The notes under the pieces: model-generated
Told to the model about the DNA's origin: nothing
Seen by the model: the letters and a program-made list of their open reading frames with translations, nothing else
Database searches by the model: none
Program-made: the position numbers and the translations under genes
From: a virus
Virus record (IMG/VR): IMGVR_UViG_3300010411_000010
Span: 1 to 29,152 of that record
Direction: 5' to 3' (one strand)
DNA length: 29,152 nucleotides
Shown here: in pieces, positions 22,348-29,152 of the stretch
Numbering within the stretch: position 1 is the first letter of the stretch
Layout: the number at the start of each line of letters is the position of its first letter

Positions 22348-23000
22348 TAGAGCCTCAAAAAGTTTTGAGCAGCCATCGACTTAGAAGTAGTTAATCTTGA
22401 TTTTTGAGCTGCAGTTTTTGCTCGAGACACACCAGCTCTAAATTCGGAACGATGATAGGCTACGAGATTACCATCAGCCCACACGCGCCCGACCATAGCT
22501 TTTAGTCTAGCCAAAGCACCATGCGCTATTTCTTCTGCCCAGTTTTCCAATAAAAATGAAGGGCATTCAGTACTTGTTCTAGACGGCTTAAGCGCAACTT
22601 CTACATACAGACCGTCGTCAATATCTTTTGTGGGTGTACCAACTAAACGAATAGTCTCATTGGTGTCCATAAAACATTTAGTGGGAGAGCTCGATTCAAG
22701 ATTTCTCCAATCAGAAGCTAACTGAGACAAACTTTGTGCATCGATTAATTCAATTGGATTATTCGAAACGGCAGCGTATGCTACCGTAGTAACAATTGCA
22801 CCATCAGTGCGAGTATCAAAAGCATACCTGGAGTATCCATCTTTAATATCCGTTGTAGTTGAAGGCGCGGTCCAAATCTGGGTTTTATCGCAAAATTCTA
22901 TGGCCGCATCACGGATAGCATTTTTTGCTACGCCCTTAGGACAACCATGAACTTCAGGAAGAACATACTCGTAAAAGTTAGAGTAATCTGTATACGTCAT
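22347..23000 (-). CDS. Head-tail/tail adaptor protein (217 aa)
   Basis: Short-tail adaptor with the pattern of P22 gp4/T7 gp11-like proteins: an acidic N-terminal helix (YTDYSNFYEYVLPEV), a hydrophobic helix with NAIRDAAIEFC (about 26-37), then beta segments with SRYAF, RLVGTPT and DGLYVEVALKPS, and a C-terminal helical region (LENWAEEIAHGALARL, about 150-166; RSEFRAGVSRAK). This is the layout of adaptors that sit under the portal. Coupled with its upstream neighbour by TAATG (23000) and with the microgene downstream. The role is inferred from pattern and position. Confidence 0.7.
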   Translation of the reverse strand: MTYTDYSNFYEYVLPEVHGCPKGVAKNAIRDAAIEFCDKTQIWTAPSTTTDIKDGYSRYAFDTRTDGAIVTTVAYAAVSNNPIELIDAQSLSQLASDWRNLESSSPTKCFMDTNETIRLVGTPTKDIDDGLYVEVALKPSRTSTECPSFLLENWAEEIAHGALARLKAMVGRVWADGNLVAYHRSEFRAGVSRAKTAAQKSRLTTSKSMAAQNFLRL

Positions 23001-23692
23001 TATTGCTGAACCTCAACTTTAATTTTTGGCTGAACAAGCAGACTAGCCTGATACTCTAATCCAAGACCAGTATAAAATGTTTGTTCGTACTGTGCAGCAA
23101 TAGTCATATCATTAAGAGAGCTACTATCAGTAGAAAAACAAAGGTAGAGCATATACGCAATAAGCGCAGATCTAAAGATGTCTTCGATCGGTATGTCCAT
23201 ATCAAGAACATCTTCAAAGTCATCAGTAAGATCAGCATATGAATCAACTCCGTACGAGTAGTCCATTTCCACGTACACAGAGTCTGCAGTTGCAGGCGGA
23301 GGAGATACCCAAAAAGTTCTAGGACTCCTGCGGTCGTAAGCGAATTCATCAATATCTGTCACAACTTCTGTTGTCGTATGCCAATCAGAAAAGTAATCAA
23401 GATCTTTTCGTTCAACCTGCAGAATAGGGGCACCATTTGTATACGCGCCCCCACCTGCAGATTCTTTGTTCATATAGATATCAATAAGAGAATAACCATC
23501 TGAAGGAATTTCTTGCCTAGTTCCGGCACTAAGTCCTACAATAGCAGTTTGCACATGCGCATCAGGTCTAACGAGTATCAATTTCGAGATGGCGTCATCA
23601 AGAAATTTAAGGTACTCAGCACCTGTTAAACGCGTGTATCCACTATCATTATATCTGAGAGTTACACTCTCTAGAATATCTTTAACGAGCAT
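23000..23692 (-). CDS. Phage adaptor protein (DUF6682-like, 230 aa)
   Basis: Adaptor or tail-completion protein. Characteristic segments: N-terminal helix with LTGAEYLKFLDDAISKL, then SAGTRQEIPSDGYSLIDI (the RQ-IP strand), the LDYFSDWH element, and D-R-R-SPRTFWVSPPP followed by YVEMDYSYG, which match the DUF6682 pattern by eye. A final helix (about 168-205) has AYMLYLCFS. It lies between the 150-aa head protein and the gp4-like adaptor. The start has a weak ribosome binding site (GAAAAGAAATAA) and may depend on the upstream gene. Confidence 0.75.
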   Translation of the reverse strand: MLVKDILESVTLRYNDSGYTRLTGAEYLKFLDDAISKLILVRPDAHVQTAIVGLSAGTRQEIPSDGYSLIDIYMNKESAGGGAYTNGAPILQVERKDLDYFSDWHTTTEVVTDIDEFAYDRRSPRTFWVSPPPATADSVYVEMDYSYGVDSYADLTDDFEDVLDMDIPIEDIFRSALIAYMLYLCFSTDSSSLNDMTIAAQYEQTFYTGLGLEYQASLLVQPKIKVEVQQ

Positions 23693-23695
23693 AGT

Positions 23696-24148
23696 TTATT
23701 TCTTTTCTTCACCAGTAGTCATTTGCTTTTCGGTATCAACGAAACTCAAAATCGTATAGGGATAAAGTTTATGTTGAAAAGAGTCATGTGTAATTTGACC
23801 CATTGTAGATGTTGCAGATTGTTTATACGTAACTACAATAGCATCGTCACAGACACGCACAGCTGACTCTGGAAGAACAACTTCTTTATCAAACGGAATT
23901 TGGTATCCTCGACCATTGTGGCCGATGAAAACATATTCACCTTGAGTAGGATCTCCGGACTTATGAAAGATAACTTTCACTCGCCGATCTTCTTCATTCC
24001 TCAACATCTCTTGATATTTAGTAAGAATATCTACGGCTTCTCCACGGAGCAGTTTACCCTTTTCATTCTCAGGAACTTCCAGGCAGTAGTGCCTCAAATA
24101 TTTGTAAAGCTCAGCATCTGTCTGAGCAGCGAAATTAATTTTTTTCAT
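23696..24148 (-). CDS. Hypothetical virion-associated protein (150 aa)
   Basis: A very good ribosome binding site (AGGAGACAAAA) precedes the ATG. The N-terminal 55 residues are helical and charged (SDAELYKYLRHYCLE-like region). Residues 57-110 look like beta strands with GEYVFIGHNGRGYQIPFDKE, and a basic-then-acidic tail ends the protein. No enzyme motif. Position between decoration and adaptor genes suggests a head-completion or minor head protein, but the family was not recognised. Confidence 0.6.
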   Translation of the reverse strand: MKKINFAAQTDAELYKYLRHYCLEVPENEKGKLLRGEAVDILTKYQEMLRNEEDRRVKVIFHKSGDPTQGEYVFIGHNGRGYQIPFDKEVVLPESAVRVCDDAIVVTYKQSATSTMGQITHDSFQHKLYPYTILSFVDTEKQMTTGEEKK

Positions 24149-24173
24149 TTTTGTCTCCTAAATGTCTGAATGA

Positions 24174-24197
24174 GGGAGAGAGCAAAAGCCCTCTCCC
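24174..24197 (-). terminator. Hairpin downstream of the capsid-decoration pair
   Basis: GGGAGAGAGC (24174-24183) and GCCCTCTCCC (24188-24197) form a 10-bp stem with one wobble and a four-base loop. It lies in the 59-base gap after the decoration gene in minus-strand order. No T run follows, so it is more likely an mRNA-stabilising or attenuating structure between highly expressed head genes and later ones than a full terminator. Confidence 0.5.
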
Positions 24198-24207
24198 CCA
24201 AAAGAGC

Positions 24208-24714
24208 TTACGCCATTTCCTGTCCGGGGATCAGGAAAGAAGGTGTAAGATATGTAGCGGTAATATTAGTTGTGTCAAGAGCAGTCGTACCAACCGTAAA
24301 GGCGGAAGCTGTCGCATTAACAATTTTAATAACACCAATACAAGCTGTGGAACCAGCGGTAAACCACTTGTCGGCATCACCGTCAGCGTCCCAGCCGATC
24401 ACGTACGGAACGTGAGCGTCGTTGACTATAGAGGTAAACGTGACAGTAGCACCATCACTGTCCAACCAGCAGTAAACATAACCAGTCTGACCTGCAGGAA
24501 TAGCAAGAGTGCCTTCTGCGGTAGACAGATCCAAAGTAGTTTGCGCGGCCAATGTTTTCTGAGCTGTATCGAACATAACAACAGTATTAGCTGCTGTTTT
24601 AGCATCAGCAGAAGAGCCTGCTTTAATGGCCAAACCATTTACAGAGAAGACATGATTACGAGCATACTTAAAGCCAGTGTACAGGTCTTCGTGATTAAGG
24701 AATTTATTAGACAT
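24208..24714 (-). CDS. Head-decoration-like protein (168 aa)
   Basis: Strong GGAGG before the ATG. Almost entirely beta-rich Ala/Thr/Val/Gly sequence (TTLDLSTAEGTLAIPAGQTGYVYC and following) with few charges after residue 20, and no cysteine-ligand or catalytic pattern. It directly follows the major capsid gene in the transcript, shares its higher GC codon style, and is followed by a hairpin, typical of an abundant capsid accessory protein. Exact family was not recognised; decoration or cement is a positional inference. Confidence 0.6.
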   Translation of the reverse strand: MSNKFLNHEDLYTGFKYARNHVFSVNGLAIKAGSSADAKTAANTVVMFDTAQKTLAAQTTLDLSTAEGTLAIPAGQTGYVYCWLDSDGATVTFTSIVNDAHVPYVIGWDADGDADKWFTAGSTACIGVIKIVNATASAFTVGTTALDTTNITATYLTPSFLIPGQEMA

Positions 24715-24728
24715 ATTCTAATCCTCCG

Positions 24729-25727
24729 TTAGGCTGTAACAGCCACTTCGGCACGGACCATCCAAGCCTGATTCAAGATGACACAAGTCTGCATGGATTT
24801 CCAAGAGATATGGCCACGTTGAGCCAGCGGGTCGCTGTCGGTGGGTTTGGGGTTAACAACCATCGGGGACAGAGCAGTCTGGCCCTTCAGAGGAACAATA
24901 CCGTAGGCATCACGAGCGATGTAAAGGATCGGGTAAACGTCAGCATTCGTACCAGAAGTAGAAGTCATGGCGACACCAGAACCAGCGTAAGCGCCACCAG
25001 CATCTTCCCAAGGGGTGATGATGGTAGAATACACATAGCGGACACCTTCAACGGAACCGATCTCATTTTCCCAAGCACTAGCAGAACCATAGTCGATAAC
25101 GTCTTTAAAACCAGACATGTCACGAATATCGGAATCGCAGTCAGGATGACACACAGCCACGAAGGACGGAGCGACAGCCTGCGTACCATAGCGAGCATCA
25201 GACTTGACGATCTGTGTGATCATACGAGCCTTCTGGCCCTTCAGGAAACGAGTGATCTTGCGCTGCAGAGCGCGAGTAATCGGAGTGTTAACACCAGTAC
25301 GAGTGGTAGCGGTGCCAGCATAGTACACGTTTGTACCAGCTTTCAGAACACCGAAACGAACGTTCTCGATCATTTCAGCAGCCTGCTCACCGAGGACCTC
25401 GACACCATTCTTCAGAACGGGATCTTCATTGGTGTCGTTCACAACATCAGTAATAGTGATCAGATCACCATACTGAACAACCGTGCACTCAACGTCGGAG
25501 ACGGAGAGAGTCTTAGCGGAAGGAGTAACACCTTCAGTGAGAGTATTGGGAGTTGCATCCAGCGCTTCGAAGCGGCGGAATTTAGCAACCTTTGTGGAAT
25601 TATTGGGGAGGACATAAGTCTGGCCGAACTTCTCGAAAACGAGGAACGGAGTGGCGCGATAAAGCATGCGGGCCACTGCGTAAAGTGCAGTACGGTTACT
25701 GATATCCCCAGAAGTAGTCATAGACAT
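24729..25727 (-). CDS. Major capsid protein (N4-gp56 family)
   Basis: HK97-fold coat protein by family pattern. N-terminal helix (TALYAVARMLYRATPFLVFEKFG), then VAKFRRFEAL and the signature LTEGVTPSA followed by VVQYGDLITITDVVND (about 60-97), and later YIARDAYGIVPLKGQ with a hydrophobic end. The 332-aa length fits N4-gp56-type coat proteins. AGGTAAG precedes the ATG. The gene lies just after scaffold (10-base gap) and shows a visibly higher GC composition and more C-ending codons than the neighbours, suggesting selection for expression. Confidence 0.88.
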   Translation of the reverse strand: MSMTTSGDISNRTALYAVARMLYRATPFLVFEKFGQTYVLPNNSTKVAKFRRFEALDATPNTLTEGVTPSAKTLSVSDVECTVVQYGDLITITDVVNDTNEDPVLKNGVEVLGEQAAEMIENVRFGVLKAGTNVYYAGTATTRTGVNTPITRALQRKITRFLKGQKARMITQIVKSDARYGTQAVAPSFVAVCHPDCDSDIRDMSGFKDVIDYGSASAWENEIGSVEGVRYVYSTIITPWEDAGGAYAGSGVAMTSTSGTNADVYPILYIARDAYGIVPLKGQTALSPMVVNPKPTDSDPLAQRGHISWKSMQTCVILNQAWMVRAEVAVTA

Positions 25728-25737
25728 AATTACTTAC

Positions 25738-26679
25738 CTAAAATCCAAGTTCTTCCCGCATAACTTCTCTGGCGGCTGCCGCGAAAAGTTTTTCGGGATC
25801 TTCTTCTGCAGGAGTATTAGCATTGGCTCCGTTAGAAACCCTAGTGGGATCAGACGGGGTTGCCAAAGCACCCTTCAGTTTGTCAACAGTTTTGTTGTTT
25901 CTTGAATTTTTCTTTGTTGGAGATTTTTTAGCACTATCCGTAGATGTTGCATCTTTAAAACTATCAAAAAGACTAATCACTTCTTGCGCAGAACCAGAGT
26001 TACAAACTCTGTACGCTCCAACTTGTTGGTATTTAGGAAGTGTGTCAATCCATGCTTTAAGCGAACCATCTTCGATGCGTTCGTGAACATCAGGATGTGC
26101 GGAGAAAATGGCGTCATTGTGCGCCTGGGTCTCAGACTCTTGTACGTGAGTAGCTATAGGCTTCACGCGTTGCTCGATGAGTTGAGCAACACGCTCCTCA
26201 ACTCCCGAAACTTCTTTCGTTACCTTCTGATTGATGAGCGCTTGAACTTGAGGGATAAGATCCGGATATTCATCCAGAATATCTTCTAACTCAGGAGTCA
26301 TCTCGTAATCGGGCTTGTCTTCTTTAGCTCTAGAAGCAGCAGCTTCCTCGGCCTCACGTCGAGCAGCCTCTATACGACCTTCCCAAGATGCAAGTTTGTG
26401 TGTTGCATCAGCTAAGTTTCCCTGAAGAGATGCGTTAGTAGCAGTCATTTGATCATATAACGCTTTATAATCTACAGCTGCCTGCTCTTCTTCATCGTCA
26501 TCAATTATATCGGTATCGTCGTCAGCGATGTCATCGACATCATCATCGGACTCATCATCATTTGTAGAACCTTCATCAAGATCCGTGTCTTCAACGTCAG
26601 TATCGTCACCCATTATATCGGCAACGGCTTCGTCAAAGGCGTTCTCTTCGAGTTCTATATCATTAATTTGTTCTGTCAT
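25738..26679 (-). CDS. Capsid scaffolding protein (313 aa)
   Basis: Assembly scaffold for the coat. The start is set at 26679 (MTEQ) because AAGGAGA lies just before it; an ATG 15 bases upstream at 26694 would contain that site. The N-terminal 65 residues are extremely acidic (Asp-runs), a long charged coiled coil follows (about residues 75-115), then helix with VQALINQ and a basic C-terminal region (KKSPTKKNSRNNK, about 255-267), which could bind coat. Order portal-small protein-scaffold-coat is standard. No protease domain is apparent. Confidence 0.82.
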   Translation of the reverse strand: MTEQINDIELEENAFDEAVADIMGDDTDVEDTDLDEGSTNDDESDDDVDDIADDDTDIIDDDEEEQAAVDYKALYDQMTATNASLQGNLADATHKLASWEGRIEAARREAEEAAASRAKEDKPDYEMTPELEDILDEYPDLIPQVQALINQKVTKEVSGVEERVAQLIEQRVKPIATHVQESETQAHNDAIFSAHPDVHERIEDGSLKAWIDTLPKYQQVGAYRVCNSGSAQEVISLFDSFKDATSTDSAKKSPTKKNSRNNKTVDKLKGALATPSDPTRVSNGANANTPAEEDPEKLFAAAAREVMREELGF

Positions 26680-26932
26680 TGTTGTCTCCTTCAATATACT
26701 CTAGTTGAGTATCTGACAAAATTTGAATTAGGTCTTTCAAGCAAGCAGCTTCCCCACGAAGTCTTTCTGGATCAGCTTGTTCAACTCCGGCCAACCATTT
26801 AGTCATGGTAGTAGAAAATCGAAGCTTTAAATATTCCACAATTCTTGTCTGTTCAGTAGACAATCGACTGGAACGAATTAGCTTTTCAAGTCTATGCTTC
26901 TTTTGACTATCGAGTAACGGCCTGTTGGACAT
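26663..26932 (-). CDS. Small helical head-module protein (89 aa)
   Basis: A short gene overlapping portal (26 bases) and scaffold (17 bases) ends; AGGAAAG precedes the ATG. Basic N-terminal helix (residues 8-35), a central W and an acidic C-terminal helix (about 55-83). The family is not recognised. Position between portal and scaffold suggests a small head assembly or portal-accessory protein. The double overlap and ribosome binding site support coding. Confidence 0.65.
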   Translation of the reverse strand: MSNRPLLDSQKKHRLEKLIRSSRLSTEQTRIVEYLKLRFSTTMTKWLAGVEQADPERLRGEAACLKDLIQILSDTQLEYIEGDNNDRTN

Positions 26933-28994
26933 TTTGCTTTCCTGCTTGAATTTGATTTAACAAAGCTTGACCTTGATCAAGCATATCTTTCGGTGATACG
27001 CCGTGTTCTCTAGCAGTCTCAACAATACCAGACATGAACTGCTGCAATTCCTGCTGCTGCTGTGTCTGTTGCTGCCGTTCTGCGGCAACCTCTTGTTCAG
27101 TTTTAATCAGACCCTTATCATTCAAGTCTAAGACTTCAACAATGCTTCTGAGTAAATTGTCCTGCTTGACCAGTGGTGCAAACCCAGGATTAGCCGTAAG
27201 ATTAGCAAATTGCATTAAACTATTTGCATAAACTTCTTTGGCAATCAAAGAGCTAGAACCTCTGGCTTGTACAGAGTAATCACCTTTAACCTCTTCATCA
27301 TCTCCAAACTGCATGTTCCAATGGTACATAGCAGTAATAAACGGTTTTGTAATGCCGTCATCAAAATTCTTAACTTGGTCTTTAATCGTGATGTTGGCAG
27401 AGCCCATCATCATAGAAAGACCAGACGCGGTGCGCCCTGCTCCAGAACCTGGATTATCACCCCACATGTATCTGGGAATAGTTGTAACTTCATCACCGTA
27501 TTTTTCAAACGCTTCATTCATCGCAAGAAATTCAGGTGTGTGTGAAGGAACATCCATAACTCGAATAGCAGGATTGCTAGCATCTGCGCCAGCTCCAGTC
27601 CGAGGCCAGACTTTAAACGGATAAATGTCGTAGACGTCTTCATCTTCTGGCATCAGATCCATATTGACTTCAATCTGAGGACCAGCTGAAATCGCGGCAT
27701 TGTCGAGCATGCCTCTAAAAGAAGCATTAATTAGTTCTTGAACATCACGCATGATTGACGGTATGCCTTCTCCGAAGATGGAAGTCTCGTCTTTATCATA
27801 GTAATAGAAGAAATACGGCCACTTTACTCCATCGATAGGAGCAAGACCAGCTTTTATAACTCTATCGCCAATAACCCAGATACAAGCTGCAACTTGAACA
27901 GAACCAGACTTATCTTCTGGAACGTTTACTCCAGCTTCTTCAAGATCAGAAGCATCGAGATAACCCCAAAATTCTAGAACTTCGTACTTACGAGAATCTT
28001 TCTGTTCAGAACTACTAGCATCAGTTAATCCACCAAGAGACTGAAGTTCAAGATCGTAGTACTCGTCTTTAAAATCACCAGACTTATGTTCTTTCACATA
28101 AGTACTAATGGCAGCATTGTCAAAGTCACCACGCTCCGCGAGCTGCAATAATTTATGCTTGCTCATCTTGTGGCGTTGGATAATAAAATTACAATCCTCG
28201 ACTTTGGTCGCTGATAAATCTGGAAAAATATCCCAAATAGAAACAGTTTCGATGAATGGAGTAATATTATCGAACTCTTGTAACGACCAAGCTCCATCAT
28301 CATCCCTAGTGTAAGACGCAGCCTGTTTAATATTAACCATCGGGCCTTTTAAAATTCCAGTGCCGTACATATCACCATTATGAATAACTTCTTTCATGGT
28401 TTCTCTGTACCGAAGATCAGCCAGCTGGTCCTCAATTTTCACTGTCATCTTCTTAGCGTCTTCTTTCGCAGAAGAATCGATCATGAGCTGAAGTTGAGCT
28501 GGTGTAGGCTCTTGACCAGTCTGCTGCATGAATCCAGTAAGCAGCTGCTGAACTCGTTCTTGATCATACTGTGCTATAGGAGTAGGCGAGATATCCCAGT
28601 TTGTATCTCCAGTTGCTGGAAATAAGAAATCAGATAATCGGCTATCAACAGTCTTAACTTTAGTCCTCGTTAAACGAATAAAAGCTTTACTACGCTTAGG
28701 GTGCATCTTGGCCAGAGTATCTGGAGAGTACACACCGCGATACTGACGAATGTCTTCTAACCAAGACTGTTCAAGTTCATTACGTTGAGCTTTCACATCG
28801 TCGTATTTACCTCGAACTACGCGGGCAAGATCAGAAGAATCATCGTTCTTATTTGCAGCTTTCTCGTTTAAAGGAGTAGCGTCTTTGATTTCAGCTTCTA
28901 CTGCTTTTTGGAATGTGGCGTTATCTTCCGGAGACAAAATAGTCATCGGAGAATCGTCAACTGTGCCAGTAGATTCAATGTTAAGAAGAGCCAT
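26907..28994 (-). CDS. Portal protein (P22/N4-like, 695 aa)
   Basis: Dodecameric portal that anchors the tail and DNA-packaging motor. Size (695 aa) and pattern fit large podoviral portals: an acidic N-terminus, then LEQSWLEDIRQYRGVYSP (about 75-92), DSRLSDFLFPATGDTNWDISPTP (around 120-145), a long central mixed segment with NGDMYGTGILKGP, YFFYYYDKDETSIFGEG (about 385-401) and RTASGLSMMMGSAN. The C-terminus is Gln-rich (QQQTQQQQELQQ, about 650) and helical. The ATG has GGAGG about 11 bases upstream. It follows terminase immediately, as expected. Confidence 0.9.
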   Translation of the reverse strand: MALLNIESTGTVDDSPMTILSPEDNATFQKAVEAEIKDATPLNEKAANKNDDSSDLARVVRGKYDDVKAQRNELEQSWLEDIRQYRGVYSPDTLAKMHPKRSKAFIRLTRTKVKTVDSRLSDFLFPATGDTNWDISPTPIAQYDQERVQQLLTGFMQQTGQEPTPAQLQLMIDSSAKEDAKKMTVKIEDQLADLRYRETMKEVIHNGDMYGTGILKGPMVNIKQAASYTRDDDGAWSLQEFDNITPFIETVSIWDIFPDLSATKVEDCNFIIQRHKMSKHKLLQLAERGDFDNAAISTYVKEHKSGDFKDEYYDLELQSLGGLTDASSSEQKDSRKYEVLEFWGYLDASDLEEAGVNVPEDKSGSVQVAACIWVIGDRVIKAGLAPIDGVKWPYFFYYYDKDETSIFGEGIPSIMRDVQELINASFRGMLDNAAISAGPQIEVNMDLMPEDEDVYDIYPFKVWPRTGAGADASNPAIRVMDVPSHTPEFLAMNEAFEKYGDEVTTIPRYMWGDNPGSGAGRTASGLSMMMGSANITIKDQVKNFDDGITKPFITAMYHWNMQFGDDEEVKGDYSVQARGSSSLIAKEVYANSLMQFANLTANPGFAPLVKQDNLLRSIVEVLDLNDKGLIKTEQEVAAERQQQTQQQQELQQFMSGIVETAREHGVSPKDMLDQGQALLNQIQAGKQNVQQAVTR

Positions 28995-28997
28995 GTA

Positions 28998-29152
28998 TTA
29001 GTAACCTCCGACCATGCTGGCTATATGCCGAACAGGCCGCTTGAAATTTAGTTTGCGTTTTGGTATGCTAAGTTCTAAAGCTGCGTATTGAAGAGCGTCA
29101 TGAACATGTGAATAAATATTCTTCATAGGCTTTTCTTTAAACATGCCAGAAG
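28998..29152 (-). CDS. Terminase large subunit, C-terminal end (partial)
   Basis: An ORF runs off the window's right end and stops at 28998-29000. The last 50 residues include MKNIYSHVHDALQYAALEL, matching the C-terminal SHxHDALQY pattern of phage large terminase (nuclease half), then a basic end. Only about 50 residues are visible, so the ATPase and the nuclease active-site aspartates lie outside the window. It directly precedes portal in transcription order. Confident as a terminase tail by motif and context. Confidence 0.75.
   Translation of the reverse strand, partial: SGMFKEKPMKNIYSHVHDALQYAALELSIPKRKLNFKRPVRHIASMVGGY

Noticed and set aside
24810-25763. Plus-strand ORF of 317 codons across the major capsid gene
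   Set aside because: Fully antisense to a confident coat gene; open because of biased codon use there, no ribosome binding site.

Overview
The window is part of a tailed, probably lytic, podovirus-like bacteriophage genome. The evidence is a full head-and-short-tail gene set on the minus strand: the C-terminal end of a large terminase, portal, scaffold, N4-gp56-type major capsid protein, two short-tail adaptors, glycine-rich tail fibre, tail hub, three ejection-type proteins, a 2113-residue giant internal protein and a holin-like gene. No tail-tube tape measure, sheath, baseplate, integrase or lysogeny repressor is visible. Four tRNA genes with encoded CCA ends, strong AGGAGG-type ribosome binding sites and moderate AT richness fit a Gram-negative bacterial host. 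The sequence alone does not identify the host or the phage genus.

Layout. Positions 1-8123 are read left to right as a dense accessory/early operon. It starts with a small cysteine-containing protein and the tRNA cluster Gln(UUG)-Tyr(GUA)-Pro(UGG)-Leu(UAA). A small acidic protein, a long hairpin RNA element (892-957) and a promoter with a perfect 12-bp palindrome in its spacer (966-993) follow. Then come a PD-(D/E)XK nuclease with a CX3CX5C tail, a run of tiny overlapping genes (several are Zn-ribbon-like microproteins), an HNH nuclease, a MazG-type pyrophosphohydrolase, a SLOG/YspA-like protein, an M15 endolysin preceded by a one-TM protein, a DHH-family phosphoesterase and more small proteins. 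The operon ends at a strong hairpin terminator (8150-8184). Positions 8265-29152 are read right to left as the late morphogenesis module, so the two units converge on 8124-8264.

How it works together. The late genes build the capsid (scaffold and coat), the portal vertex and the short tail. They also supply proteins probably ejected into the host, dominated by the giant polyvalent-type protein, which carries an HETAH zincin-like motif, a GHEGRHR motif and a region resembling LPD38. The early operon looks like nucleic-acid and nucleotide processing (RecB-like nuclease, HNH, MazG, DHH, SLOG) plus lysis. Lysis functions appear split: the endolysin is on the plus strand and the best holin candidate is at the end of the minus-strand late operon. 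Translational coupling through the overlap TAATG recurs at eight junctions on both strands.

Most notable: a three-way chimeric microgene (2086-2181) assembled from pieces matching its neighbours; the 892-957 hairpin, whose loop presents CCUCC (an anti-Shine-Dalgarno-like sequence); the palindrome-spaced promoter; a 45-residue protein with tryptophans at an exact 16-residue period (22210-22347); and the giant ejected protein. All functional calls rest on reading motifs by eye; no database search was run.
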